NCBI GenBank assembly: GCA_022749755.1
Contig: CM040447.1
Location: 1,544,033 to 1,608,032, forward strand
DNA from: Azadirachta indica
Taxonomy: Eukaryota; Streptophyta; Magnoliopsida; Sapindales; Meliaceae
Reading direction: 5' to 3'
Length of the DNA stretch: 64,000 bases
The position numbers and the translations under genes were made by a program. Numbering within the stretch: the stretch's first letter is position 1; each line of letters opens with the position of its first letter. Positions 11,980 through 24,012 of this stretch are shown in pieces. The notes below the pieces were generated by a model, which was not told the origin of the DNA, searched no databases, and saw only the letters and a list, made by a program, of their open reading frames with translations.

Positions 11980-12612
11980 TGATAAAATTGAACACAAAGC
12001 AATAGCAAGAAATGAAATTACTAATGTATAGAATCTGACTTGAACTCTATCAGCTAGCTGGTGGCTAGAAAACAATAATGGTGACCAAAGAAACACTGAA
12101 TAGAGGCTAACGAAGCAAATGAGACCGACGATGATAACCCACCTGCCGGAAAAAGATCGGATCAAAGAGAAAAAGATATTGTGTTGATCGTACTTTGACG
12201 AAGACTGAATTTGGCCAAAAATTGGGAACGAAGGCCACATAGGCGATGGCCGGTTGGTTCTAAGTCAAGTAGTGGTGGCTGTGACACTACACTCACCGGT
12301 GATGAGCGGAATCAACAAGAAGTAGTAGTGGGAAAACTGGCTTTAGAACGCAGCGGTGTAGCAAACGGACGACACGTTCTAATGCTATAGGGTTGGGCGG
12401 TGTAGCAAACAGTTGACGAACGTGACAGAGCGTAAGATGCACGCGTGGCTGCTGAATGATGGCGCATGAGATGCACATACAGCTACTGATAGTGGACAAT
12501 AAGGAGGCCGAAACTAAAAAAAATAAGCCAAGAAAGCCATAAAATTTGAAGCCGAAAGAAACAAGGATAGAATGAACCAAAGGAATCAAGAAAGTAACGC
12601 TGGAAAGCTCTG

Positions 12613-12624
12613 CTCTAATACCAT
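12613..12624 (-). other. Primer binding site of the nested copia, initiator tRNA-Met type
   Basis: On the minus strand the sequence reads TGGTATTAGAGC, one mismatch from the standard initiator-Met primer site. It sits one base from the 5' LTR end. Confidence 0.85.
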
Positions 12625-12625
12625 C

Positions 12626-12839
12626 TGAAGAAAAATGTTTTATATTTCTTAAATTATATTGTACATAGCTAGCCTTTATATTTACAAATTAATGAGAAAA
12701 GTAAAGAATATAATATAATTAATTACAATAAATATGGAAACAAATCAAAAGAAATGAAAGGAAAGAAAAATCAATAATTAAGTAAATTGATATAGCAGAA
12801 TCAAGGTAAAATTAGCCTTGATTTGCTGTATCATTAACA
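12626..12839 (-). repeat. 5' LTR of the nested copia element
   Basis: A 214-bp LTR with ends TGAAGAAAAATG and CATTAACA on the plus strand, matching the 3' LTR at 7762-7971. The minus-strand sequence begins TGTTAATGATAC. Confidence 0.87.
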
Positions 12840-13566
12840 ACGAGGATGGAGATTAGATCATGTTCATCTATGTCATTGCTGCCAAAGTATTGATTTACAA
12901 ATACAGGCAAAAAAAACAAACATCTTATTACGCATATATACCTGATGATACTAGTATGAACTAATAGCGTTTACATCCACAGACAAATTAGCATAAAATT
13001 CATACACAATTGCAAGAACCAATTTGCCAACTCGTGCAACACTTCCAATAAGATTTTTCTTCTTTAGGATGTCAACTACCCCACAACTTCGAAATTGGTC
13101 TAATATAACAAGCCTTTCACACACAAACTTCCTCCCATTCATACTGCACATAATGCATGATTAGATTGGCTAAAAAAAAACAATCTGAGAAAGGTACAAA
13201 ATCTTGTTTTAAGTTGCCTTCTTCAATAGCTTTGGCCTTTTTGGTATGTGAGTTTGAAACTTAATCACTTGAGACTAGAGACTAAGACGAAGCATCGACC
13301 AAGGAATTTGTCTCACTGTTTCATTCAGAGTCACGAACAACACCTTTTATCACTTTAGAGGGTGGTGGTGGCTTTGAAGGAACCACAAAAATTCGCTCAT
13401 GTGGTGGTGTTGGAAGAGTGGCCATTCGTCGTGATGACCAAGAAGGTAACAAATTCGTCTTCTTTGGTTGAGAAGCATCCATGACAATAGCCAAAGGTTT
13501 GGTAGATAGAGGAGTAAGAGGATTATTTCTTGTCCTCACCATGTTGGAAGTTGAACTATACAACAA
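12840..13566 (-). pseudogene. N-terminal part of the extra (env-position) ORF of the outer copia
   Basis: Two open pieces on the minus strand lie here. 13566-13321 starts with a basic, Pro- and Ser-rich N-terminus. 13151-12951 contains YEFYANLSVDV, a strong mark of the 'putative plant transposon protein' domain. Stops lie between them (about 13260-13320), so this part is already broken. Its continuation is at 7757-7375, beyond the nested copia element. Function of the family is unknown. Confidence 0.62.
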
Positions 13567-14807
13567 AAGAAGAAAGCAGAAACTGAGTTATGGAAAGAAA
13601 AAAAATAAGAGAAAATGAAGAAAGACGAAAGCCGATCTCATTTCAATTTATCCTAAAATTTAAGGTGGCTTATTTCCATTAACCTTTTTTTGGATAATTT
13701 CAATCAACTCCTTGACAAGGTAAATTACACTAAACACCTTAAAAGTTATTTCTCACTCAACGTCTGTTACCAAAAAAATATTATAGGGACCCTATATAAA
13801 ACATAAATTTAGTGAAAGCTCAAATTGTTCCAAAACCTCTAAAAACAGCACCCACAAGTTCGAATTTAAAAAATACTGTTATGGCCTTATAAATCCGCAC
13901 ACATTTTCAACCAGACACGCTCCAATATTTGGAAATTACTCTTTGAGCATAACAGATGCAAAATCATGCATAAACACGTAGAAAATAAAGTAGGAAATCA
14001 CGAAAGGCCTTAATATGGACACATGTTGCAGTTAGATCCAGAAAAAACAAAAGAACCAAATTTGTGTCACCATCTTTTCTAAAACTTTTCTTCACTTCAT
14101 CATGCATGAATATGCAATATTTAAGACTTGAATAGCTTTGCACCATAAGATATAATAAATAAAATTATGAGTTTTGTGTGTGCGTGAAAAGATTAACTCA
14201 AAGTTATTACTCAAATTTTATTAGCCTCTATTATCTTAGTAATAGCTAAACTGAACAAGTCAAACCAACCTTATCATCTTAATCTCAAGAATTTCTTTTT
14301 TCTTGCATGCTTATGTGTGTGAAATGATTAGCAATACATATTTGTTTCTTCCTACTGCATTCCTTTTCTTTCTTTTTCTTTAATTTTCCTATATTCAAAA
14401 TCAGTAGCTTTCACGCTATCTCATTAAGGTAGCCCTTTTCTCATGGGAGATCGTCCTCTCTATATTGGTGATACATAAACCCAAATTACTCATAGATAGC
14501 TTCACACACCAATGTAGGTCGCTTTTTCTAATTATGAAGCATGCAAAAATTTAAGAGATAAGAATCAAGGCAAAAATAGTCATGGTTTAATCCACTGTTA
14601 CAAAAAATACATTGACCTCAGAAACTAGATGAAAAACATGAGCTAATAAAAAAATTGCAAAAGAAGGACAATTCAAGATCACCTATTCTAAATCATGGTA
14701 TGAAGTATTTCAAGTCAAATAATGACGTTCACATGAAATGAAGAAAAATTCAAATTCACACAAATATAAGTACCATGACACACACAGAAGTGCAAAACAA
14801 ATATGAT
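13567..14807. other. Non-coding spacer of the outer copia between pol and the extra ORF
   Basis: About 1.2 kb without a recognisable coding region. A spacer in this position is usual for Sirevirus-type elements. No separate repeat was seen. Confidence 0.5.
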
Positions 14808-16530
14808 TTATATTACACACACACCAAGTGCTTTGCTCAAAGTGGCAAATCTGATTGCATCAAAGGGTTTGGTGAAAATGTCTGCTACTTGTTTCCCAGT
14901 ATCAATATATTCCAATTTGACCATCTTATTGTCAACCAAGTCTCTAATAAAGTGATGCCTTATATCAATATGCTTTGTCCTAAAATGTTGTACGGGATTT
15001 TTTGATATATTTATTGCACTAGAATTATCACAATAAATAGTTAAGGGATCTTGTACAATACCATAGTCTTTAAGCATTTGTTTCATCTAAAGTAATTGGG
15101 TGCAACAACTTCCTGCAACAATATATTCAACCTCAATAGTAGACAAAGAAATTGAATTTTGTTTCTTGCTGTGCCATGACCCCAAATTATTCCCAAGAAA
15201 GAAACAACCACTGCTTGTGCTCTTGCGATCCATTGCATTACCTGCCCAATCAGCATCAATAAAACCAACAAGATTTAAGCTAGTATCTTTAGAATACCAA
15301 ATACCATATTCACTAGTCCTATTCACAAAATGAATAATTCTTTTAATTGTAGATAAATGTGAATCCTTAGCATTTGCTCGGTATCCTGCACATACTCCTA
15401 CACTGAAGCTAATATCTATCTACTAGCTATCAAATACAACAAAATTCTTTAATTTATCATACTCCTGTACAAACTAGGATCAACACTTTTACCACTTTCA
15501 TCTTTTAACAATTTCGCATTGCTCCCCATAGGTGTTCTCATGTATTTGGCGGTTTCCAAGCCAAACCATTTTACTAGGTTTTTGGCATACTTACTTTGAG
15601 AGATAAAAGTTCCATCCTCAAGCTGCTTAACCCGTAAACCTAGAAAATAAGATAGTTCACCCACCAGGCTCATCTCAAACACGTTCTTCATTTAGTTAAT
15701 GAGTTCCTGCACTTTAGTCTTAGAAGTGGAACCAAAAACAATGTCATCCACATAAATTTAGGTAATCGTAATACTAGAAGCAAATAAATAATGTTTTATC
15801 TACTCCCTTTTTCTTATATCCCTTTTTACCCAAAAAATTAGCTAAATGCTTATACCATGCTCTAGAAGGCCTTTTTAATCCATACAACACCTTTTTTAGT
15901 TTAAAAACATGGTCAAGATATGTTAGATCTTTAAAACCTTTAGGTTGTTCTAGATAGGCTTCTTCATTCAAAAAAGCACTCTTTACATCCATTTGGAATA
16001 ATTTGAATCCTGATAAGCATGCAATAACAAAAGTAATTTCACTAATTCTAACCTAACCACAAGAGCAAAAGTTTCATCAAAGTCAATGCCCTTAATTTGT
16101 GTATAACCTTGTGCAACTAACCTACCTTTGTTTCTAATTATGTTACCAAATTTATCAATTTTATTCTTAAAAATCCATTTGTTTCTAATAACATTAGTAT
16201 GAGTTACTCTAGGTACTAAAATCCACACATCATTTCTCATAAATTGTTCTAATTCTTCTTGCATTGCAGCTACCCAAGATTCCTCTAACAAGGCTTCTTT
16301 TAAAATTCTCGGTTCAATCAAGGAAATGTAACAAACATATTTTGCCATGTGTACATACCTCTTCCTTATAACTATAACATCATTGAGATCACCTATGATA
16401 AGGTCTTCATGAATGTTTAAAAGTATAGGTTTATCAAGAGAAATATTATAATTTACACTTAATAATGTTCGTCTGTTCCCCAAAAATGAATCATATTCCT
16501 TTATATTGAATTCTAAAACATGAATTAGAC
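14808..16530 (-). pseudogene. Truncated pol (reverse transcriptase, RNase H) of the outer copia
   Basis: Three minus-strand frames follow one another. About 16500-15983 holds the N-terminal RT region, with WVAAMQEELEQF and NKWIFKNK. 15992-15449 holds the RT core, with MDVKSAFLNE and LYGLKRPSRAWY; YFLGLRVKQ follows. 15326-14808 is RNase H and its tail, with GYADWAG-like DADWAGNAMDRKSTSSG, then IYCDNSSAINISKNPVQH and the KALGVCVI end. Frameshifts join the pieces, for example near 15720-15780, and stops occur. Everything upstream of RT is absent. It is copia-type because RT follows (missing) integrase and ends in this type of RNase H. Confidence 0.85.
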
Positions 16531-16531
16531 T

Positions 16532-17808
16532 AAATAGTTGATTTTATGCAGGTTTCATATAATGAGCATATCATTCAATCCAAAACATCAATTGAACGAT
16601 TCTTGGGCTGGACAAATATAAACTAATTATTTCACAACTTTGTAAGCCAAAGGTTGGACCAATTCTAGCACTCAATGGGATAAAATTGGGCTTCAACAGA
16701 ACTCTCAAGTGCATCTTTGGACCAGCCCAACATGCTTCTGTATTTTGGCCGTATCTCCGAAAGTACATACTCAAAAATTAAATAGTTGGGTGTTCCAAAA
16801 GGCTAATAAAGAGATCTAAATTGTTTATGTTTACACATTCTCAAATTTCAATTGGTTAGTTATCAAAAAGAGCCATCATTATAGAAAGGTGGCGGAGAAA
16901 TGCAGCTTAAACATTTCTGTCTATTTTCAACACAACTTACGTTCTACAAAATCAATAAAGGTGAGATATAAACCATTAGAAAGTTGAGTCATCCACCTAC
17001 AACTTTGAAGAAGACCATTTTACAAATTTCGGTGGTTTTTATAGTAAAAAACATGTTGCAAGTTGGTAGAGTGTGATTAATTGAAAATTGGCAAATTATG
17101 TTCACCCATAGGAGATATCTTTTATTTTACCTATAAAAAGCAAAATGTGGAAATGAGGAGGGCTGATCTTAGTTATCATTTTTTTCTCTTTTTGTAATTT
17201 GAACTTCAATTAAATAATGACTTTCTAAATTAGTAATTAGGGCTAAGGGTGAAGTTTTGTTGATTTTATACCATTGTTCTTTTATCCTTCTAAGTTGTGC
17301 TTCAGTGCAAAATCTTTTCAATTGAGTGAATTCTATTTCTTAAAAGTGTTTTGGTTTGTTGGGAGGTTTGATTCATTGTTAACAAAAGGTATACTAAATG
17401 CTTGCACATTTTCTACAAACCAAAAATAAGTTATATTATAGTTTTCACAAACAAATTGAATGATTAATATTTTATTTTGTTACCTTTTCTTCAAAGAGGT
17501 ATTATAATGTATTTCAATATATTTATCTTCCGATTAAAACCATCTATTAAGTGATTCTTAATTGAGTTTAAAAAATGAGTAAAAAATGATTTCTATAATT
17601 ATCAACAAAATAAATCCTTAATGGCCTAATAATTAATAATATTAAATTTACATTCAATAAGTAAACATTTTCATTTTATTTCATCATATTTGGACATTGA
17701 ATTTGTGGACCTTGTATAACGTATTCCTTGTAGACGGACATTCAAACTTCCAAACTTTATTACTTGAGATAACCTATACTTGAGAGTTATAACCTTTAAG
17801 TTGTAACA
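16532..17808 (+). repeat. Presumed 5' LTR of the LOG-carrying gypsy element
   Basis: Non-coding sequence of about 1.28 kb that lies between the truncated copia pol and the primer site and ends ...GTAACA, as an LTR should. It is called an LTR only from its position, because no second copy was found in the window. The left edge is a guess within about 30 bases. Confidence 0.5.
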
Positions 17809-17814
17809 AATTTT

Positions 17815-17832
17815 TGACGCCGTTGGCAGGGA
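17815..17832 (+). other. Altered tRNA-Asp primer binding site
   Basis: Reads TGACGCCGTTGGCAGGGA, three mismatches from the tRNA-Asp site seen intact in Athila copy 1 (2589-2606). It lies 6 bases after the presumed LTR end. Confidence 0.75.
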
Positions 17833-17890
17833 GTACGGTTTGTATAAAGTTTACTACTTTTTATTTAATTTTCTTTCACTAACTTTAACC

Positions 17891-17918
17891 CCTAACTCTA
17901 ACTCTAACTCTAACTCTA
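17891..17918 (+). repeat. Short CTAACT hexamer repeat in the gypsy leader
   Basis: About four and a half units of ctaact in the leader before gag. It is a simple repeat, not the plant telomere unit. Confidence 0.6.
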
Positions 17919-18282
17919 ATATTTTTTTCATTTACTTGTAATTTATTTTCTTTTTATTGGGAGGCTCAGTTGCCCATTTACATTTTCATTTATAGTTGGT
18001 TCTACATATACCACCTAAATTTTGTTGTTTATTTTATTCATGATAAGCTTTACCACCTTTCTTAATTTTCTCTTTTAAGGATTGTATTGTTATTTTCATT
18101 TACATTAATTTTATTAAGAGGAAGGTTGTACCACCTCTTTTCTTTTTATTTGTTTTATATTGTGCTAACATTTAATTTAATTTTATTATTATTTTATTTT
18201 CATTTTATTTATGCTTAATTCGTATGGTGACCCTCTGTCTCGTCGCTTGGTGAAAGGTAATTCTGAAACTTTTTTTTGAAAT

Positions 18283-19452
18283 TTGTTTGATTCAACTTCA
18301 CAATCACATACATCTAGCATGATGGCTGAAGAGGAAAGTGTGCATAATGAACATGAAAATCAACCTTCACGAACCATGCGTGAACATCTACAACCACCTC
18401 GTAGTTATGCTCCTTCATGTTTTATTTTTCCTCATAATGCTAATAATTTTAGATTTAAGCCAAGAATGATTCCATTACTTCTTAGTTTCCATAGTTTAGA
18501 ATCTAAAAGTCCTTACTTGCATCTTAAAGAATTTAAGGAAGTTTGTGCCACGTTTAATGATCAAGCTTGTACCCATGAAATTGTTAGGCTAAAATTATTT
18601 CTTTTTTCATTAAAAGATAAAGCAAAAATTTGGCTTAACTCTTTAAAACCTAGATCAATTGGCACTTGGCATGAAATACAAGGTGAATTTTTGAAGAAAT
18701 TTTTTCCAACACATAAGACCAATGCTTTGAAAAGACAAATCCAAAATTTTTCTCAAAATCCAAATGAAGCATATTTCCAATGTTGGGAAAGATTTAAGAA
18801 TTTGTTAAATTCTTGTCCACATCGTGGTTTTGAAAAATGATGCACTATACGTTTCTTTTATGAGGGACTAATACCTGAAATAAAACAATTTATGGAAACA
18901 ATGTGTAATGATGAATTTCTTGACAAAGGACCTAAAAAAGCCTTAGAATACTTAGACCACTTGGATGAAAATTCACAATCATGGCATAACACTAATTCAT
19001 CTGAAAATTTAATTAGATCTAATCTTGCAAATGTTAAAGGTAAATATCACCTTAATCAAGAAGATGATCTAAATGTTAGGACTCCTAGTTTGGCTAGAAA
19101 GGTTGAAGTCATGGAAATGAGGAGAGTTAGGGAAGCTAAGTCTTTGTAAAATGAAGAAATTTGTGGTATTGGTGAAAATATTAGGCACTCAACAAATGAA
19201 TGTCCAGATATTCCTATTTTCAAAGAAGCGTTTCATGAACAAGCAAATGTAATGAATAATTATAGAAAGCCTTTTCCATCTTCTTTTTCAAAAACTTATA
19301 ATTTTGGATGGAAGAATCATCCCAATTTTAGCTGGAGGCATGACAACAATGTACACATAATGCCTCCTCAAGGTACATCAAATTTCCGTTCTTATGCACC
19401 ACCACATTCAAAGAATCTTGAGGAGACATTACATGCATTCTTGCAAAGGTAA
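18283..19452 (+). pseudogene. Degenerate gag of the LOG-carrying gypsy element
   Basis: The first open piece (18283-18840, 185 codons) contains the retrotransposon gag core: a YLHLKEFKEVC motif, LFSLKDKAKIWLN, and FFPTHKTNALKRQI with QCWERFKNLLNSCPH after it. A TGA stop at 18838-18840 interrupts it. The same frame continues with FFYEGLIPEIKQFMETMCN to 19149, and after further stops the tail with FGWKNHPNFSW is at 19252-19452. This is the gag type of plant Athila/Tat gypsy elements. It cannot give a full-length capsid protein. Confidence 0.85.
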
Positions 19453-20576
19453 ACAAACATTAATAATCAAACTTCACAAGCCATCAATGAAATCAAAAAT
19501 ACATTGTGTACTCTGACTACATCTTTGCGCACTCGGGAGAAAAGTAAGTTTCCTACTGAAACTCAACCTAATCCTTCTAGTCAATGTCAGGTTTCTATCA
19601 TAAATGAGGCTCAACTTGAAAATGCCAATTCCATTACAACTTTACAAAGTGGTAAGGTTATTGACAAAACCATTTCTCTTCAGGATAAAATGCATGATGT
19701 TCCATTAGAGCCAAAAGGTAATGGTAAGGATGATGATAAGTGCGATGAAATTTAACCATTTGTTGCTAACTGCTTCTTTTCCTCAAAGATTGCAACCAAT
19801 CCAAAAGTTGAACCAAAATTATGAAATCTTTGAACTCTTTAAGCAAGTTAAAATTAACATTCTTTTGTTAGATGTAATTAAGCAAGTTCCTTCTTATGCT
19901 AAATTTTTGAAAAATTTATACACTGTTAAAAGGAAGCTTAATGTTCAAAAGAAAGCATTTTTAACTGAGGATAAACCATGCTTTACTTGATCTTGATGCA
20001 AGTATTAATCTTTTGCCATATTTAGTGTATAAGCAATTAGATTTAGGTGAGCTTAAACCTACCTCTACAACACTTCAACTTACTGATCGTTCTGTGAAAA
20101 TACCACGAGGAATACTTGAGAATGTGTTAGTCTAAGTAGATAAATTATACTTTCCCGTTGATTTTATTGTCTTAGACACACAACCTGTTCCTAGTTGAAG
20201 TACCCAAATTCTGATCATATTAGGACATCCATTTCTTGCTACATCTAATGCAATAATCAACTGTAGAAATGGAGTTCTAAAACTATCCTTTGGAAACATG
20301 ACATTGGAAATGAATGTGTTCAATATTTGTAAAAAACCTAGTGAAAATGATGACATGTATGAAGTTAGTTATATTAAGGAACTTGTTCATGACTGCTTTA
20401 ATGTTTCATCCTTTTCTAATTCTTTGGATGCTTGTTTAAATGATTGCAATGATTTCAATTTTAATGAAAATTCTGAAGTGTCTCATATTTATTCCCTTTT
20501 AAAATCTTCTCAGGTTTTGGAAGTTAATGGATGAAGACCAAAATTTAAAGACTTACCTCAACGTGTTGATAAACCG
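19453..20576 (+). pseudogene. Degenerate gag end and protease region of the same gypsy element
   Basis: Pieces at 19504-19755 and 19721-19990 cover the variable gag tail and the conserved QVPSYAKFLKNLYT segment that precedes the protease. The protease follows at about 19975-20290, with DLDASINLLP-like and LGHPFLATSNAIINCRNG sequence in changing frames and with stops (near 20135 and 20200). The active-site region is frameshifted at its start. The open piece 20298-20534 is the linker to reverse transcriptase. Confidence 0.72.
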
Positions 20577-22140
20577 ATGCCATCAAGTGTTCAACCGCCA
20601 AAACTCAAATTGAAATCATTACCATCTGACCTCAAGTATGCTTTCTTTGGCGCTACTAAAACTTTTCCGGTGATAATTCCTTTTAAACTCAATGCTCTTC
20701 AAGAATGTAAGTTGCTTGAAATTCTGAGATTGTATAAACATGCCTTCGGATGGACCATAGTTGATATACAAAAAATTAGTCTTTTGATTTACACACATAA
20801 GATATATTTGGAAGATAATGCCAAATCATCTAGACAAATGCAACATAAGCTAAATCTTAATATGAAAGAGGTAGTGAGAAATGAAGTTCTCAAGCTTTTA
20901 AATGTCGAGATCATTTACCCTATTTCTGATAGCACATGGGTAAATCCTACTCAAATTGTACCTAAGAAATCTAAAGTTACTATAATCAAAAATGAAAATA
21001 ATGAATTAATTCCAACTAAAACAATTATTGGCTGGAAAAAGTGCATTGACTATAGGAAACTCAATTCAATGATTAGGAAAGACTATTTCTTGTTACCATT
21101 CATAGATCAAATGTTAAAAAGGGTAGTTATATATGCTTTTTATTGTTTTCTAGATGGGTATTATGGGTGTAACTAAATTGAAATTGCACCTGAAAACTAA
21201 GAAAAAACCACTTTCACTTGCCTATTTGGAACTTTTGCATATAAAAGGATGCCGTTTAGATTGTGTAATGCACCAGCTACATTTCAAAGATCCATGCTTA
21301 GTATTTTTAGTGATATGGTTGAACGATTTCTTAAAGTTTGCATGGATGATTTTTCTATTTTTTGGTGACTCATTTGATGATTGTTTATCTAACTTGGAAA
21401 AAGTTTTGATTAGATGTAAAGAAAAGAATCTCGTGCTTAATTGGGAAAAATATTATTTCATGGTCATAAATGGTAATGTGCTTGGTCACATTGTCTCATC
21501 AAAAGGAATTGAAGTAGATAAATTTAAAATTGAACTGATTGCCAACTTGCATATTCCTAAGTCTGTCAAAGATGTTAGATCATTTTTAGAACATGTTGGT
21601 TTTTATAGGAGATTTATCAAAAACTTTAGTGTTATATCAAGACCATTATGTAATCTCTTATCAAAAGATGCTCTCTTTGAGTGGTCTGAGTAATGTCAAG
21701 AAACTTTTGTTAAAGTTAAAAGCATGTTAACATCTGCTCCTATCATGCAGCCTTCACATTGGACTTTACCTTTTGAAATTATGTGTGATGCTAGCGATTA
21801 TACTGTTGGAGCTGTTTTAAAACAACAAAAGGACAAGAAACCTTATGTGATTTACTATACTAGTAAAACCTTAAATAGTGTTCAAATGAATTATTCTACC
21901 ACTGAAAAGGAATTACTTGCAGTAGTATTTGCATTGGATAAATTTTGATCTTATCTTATTGGCTCACCTATTGTTATTTTTAGTGATCATGCAGTATTGA
22001 AATATCTTCTCTCAAAAAAGGATGCTAAACCTGGATCAATTAGGTGGATCGTACTACTTCAAGAATTTGATCTCACAATTCAAGACAAAAAAGGAGTATA
22101 AAATGTGGTTGCTGATCACTTATCAAGACTTATGTTTGAA
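20577..22140 (+). pseudogene. Degenerate reverse transcriptase and RNase H of the same gypsy element
   Basis: 20577-21176 is the RT N-terminus, with HAFGWTI, VIYPISDSTW and KCIDYRKLNSM. A stop near 21172 and frame changes follow. The catalytic MDD is encoded at 21342-21350, in a stretch reading CMDDFSIFGDSFDDC. The connection domain, with VLGHIVSSKGIEVDK and GFYRRFIKNFS, runs to 21693. RNase H is at 21724-22140, with CDASDYTVGA, YSTTEKELLAV and the SDHAVLKYLL region. A stop lies at 21946-21948. The order is typical of Ty3/gypsy pol; the enzyme cannot be made whole. Confidence 0.87.
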
Positions 22141-23423
22141 GAACCAATTAATGACAATTTTCCTGATGAGCAACTTTGAAGTGTTTTAGCTTTACCTTGG
22201 TTTGTTGATGTTGTCAATTTTCTTGTTATAGGTCAAATGCCAAATCATTGGAATACTCAAGACAAGAAGAAATTTTTAATGGAGGTACGCAATTTCTTTT
22301 GGGATGATCCATATTTTTTCAAATATTGCCCTGACCAAATTATAAGGAGATGTGTACATGGCAATGAAATTCAAAATATCATTTTTTTTTGTAATTCTAA
22401 AACATGTGGTGGTCATTTTTCTTCAAAGAAAATTGTTGCGAAAATCTTGCAATGTGGAATTTATTGGCCTACCTTATTTAAAGACACACATATATTTTGT
22501 AAAACATGTGACCGTTGTGAAAAATTAGGTGGAATAACTCGTTAAAACATGATGCCATTAATCTTATTTTAGTCATTGAAATCTTTGATTATTGGGGTAT
22601 TGATTTTATAAATCCTTTTCCACCTTCTTTTGGGTATCAATATATTTTGGTTGAAGTTGACTATATTTCCAAATGGGTAGAGGCATTTTTTTGTAAAAAT
22701 AATGATCATAAAATTGTTTTAAAATTTTTGGAAAAAAATATTTTTTCAAGATTTGAAGTGCCTTGAGCCATAATAAGTGATGGAGGTTTATACTTTTGTA
22801 ATAAGTCTTTTGAGAATTTAATGAAAAAATATGGAATCACATATAAAGTGTCTACTCCTTATCACCCACAAACAAGTGGACAAGGTGAACTTGCCAATGG
22901 AGAAATAAAACACATTTTGGAGAAAACGGTAAACCCGAATCATAAGGATTGGTCTTTAAGACTAACCGATGCACTTTGGCCTTATCGAGCTGCTTTTAAA
23001 TCATCACTTGGCATGTCCCCTTATAGACTTATTTTTGGAAAGGCTTCTCACCTGTCTGTAGAATTGGAACATAAAGATTTCTAGGCCATTAAAATGCTTA
23101 ATTTTGATTTAGGCAAAGCAAGATCATTGAGAAAATTTCAATTAGATGAGCTCGAAGAAATTAGGAATGAAGTTTACAAGAATTCTAGAATTTACAATGA
23201 CAAAATGAAGGTGTTTCATGAAAAACATATCATTAGAAAATCATTTGAACCTTCACAAAAAGTTCTTTCGTATGATTCAAGATTTCACCTATTTCCTGGA
23301 AAACTTCGTTCAAAATGGACAGGTTCTTTCATTATCAAGACGGTTTACCTACATGGCGCTATTGAGATCGAAAACCCAAAAAATGGTAATGTTTTTAAAG
23401 TACCATTTAAAACCATTCTTTGA
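22141..23423 (+). pseudogene. Degenerate integrase of the same gypsy element
   Basis: 22237-22545 contains the zinc-binding region, with GGHFSSKKIVAKIL and [11 protein letters not shown]. The catalytic core follows at about 22590-22990 with [17 protein letters not shown] and a [17 protein letters not shown] region. Stops break the core at about 22543 and 22765. The C-terminal part (22821-23423) includes the conserved KWTGSF and VFKVPFKTIL end. After this stop the element continues with non-retroviral sequence. Confidence 0.85.
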
Positions 23424-23699
23424 GAATTTTTCTAGCGAGGTAGAGTTTATTACTTTGAAAGAAACCTGGTTATAACACTTGATAATTTTTCTTTGTTTGA
23501 TTTTAGTTGTTTTCTCCGTCAAATGGCAGATAACGGTACTCTGTGACTCTTCAAGTCGGTTCTTTCACTCCTTTTTTTTTGTTTTTTTTCTCTTCTTTTC
23601 ATTGTAGATGTCATTTTTTCTATATTGAAAACATATTTTCCTTCCTCTCTTATAGATGTTTTATGAAAAATATACCAAGTTAGGTGTGCAAGATTGATA

Positions 23700-24012
23700 A
23701 TGCTTATGCATAAAGGTATTCCTGAAGATGTGCATTGGATAATTGAAGTGAAGGTACGTTTACCAGGTGAGTTTTCTAATTCATTTGTTTCACGCATGCC
23801 TGGTTTAGGTAAGAGCTCTTTTGCAAAGAAACAAAGAGCGAAAAGGACAAGTATGTCATAAATGTGCATGTTTAACCTGTAACAAGCAATGTCGTTCTTT
23901 AGGGATGGTATCTACTAATAGAGAAGATAAAATTCAATTCATTAAGGATGGCCTGAGTAAGGAGTCTTCAAATAATATTTTACTAACTCTTGAGACGCAT
24001 CATAGTGGATAG
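23700..24012 (+). pseudogene. Small Cys-rich ORF between integrase and the LOG copy
   Basis: An ATG at 23700 opens a 53-codon frame ending at TAA 23859-23861. A second frame overlaps it (23821-24012) and encodes VCHKCACLTCNKQC, that is C-x2-C-x-C-x2-C-x3-C, followed by a charged stretch and a stop at 24010-24012. The two frames read as one interrupted protein, so a one-base shift near 23820-23860 is likely. The Cys spacing suggests metal binding. I do not recognise the family. It may be an extra gene of the element or a captured host fragment. Confidence 0.4.

Larger units (their letters stand above)
7762..12839 (-). mobile_element. Complete but decayed Ty1/copia element nested in the outer copia
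   Basis: A minus-strand element of about 5.08 kb with two LTRs near 210 bp, an initiator-tRNA-Met primer site, gag, protease, integrase, reverse transcriptase, RNase H and a polypurine tract in copia order. The flanking five bases ATGAG (7757-7761) and ACGAG (12840-12844) differ at one position and are a plausible target duplication. The two LTRs differ at many positions and by small gaps, and pol contains stops, so the insertion is old. It lies inside the extra ORF of the outer copia. Confidence 0.87.
6353..16531 (-). mobile_element. Sirevirus-like Ty1/copia element, 5'-truncated, minus strand
   Basis: Reading on the minus strand the element has part of reverse transcriptase, the RNase H end (to 14808), a spacer, and an extra ORF of 'putative plant transposon protein' type (13566 down to 7375, split by another element). 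It ends with a spacer, a polypurine tract and a 3' LTR at 6720-6353. A large extra ORF after pol is the layout of Sirevirus-type copia elements. Gag, protease and integrase and the 5' LTR are missing: coding similarity stops close to 16500-16530, where the LTR of the next gypsy element begins. The Sirevirus assignment is inference from layout; the exact right boundary is uncertain by about 30 bases. Confidence 0.7.

Noticed and set aside
17891..17918. Interstitial telomere repeat
   Set aside because: The unit is CTAACT, not the plant CCCTAAA unit, and it is short and inside a retrotransposon leader.
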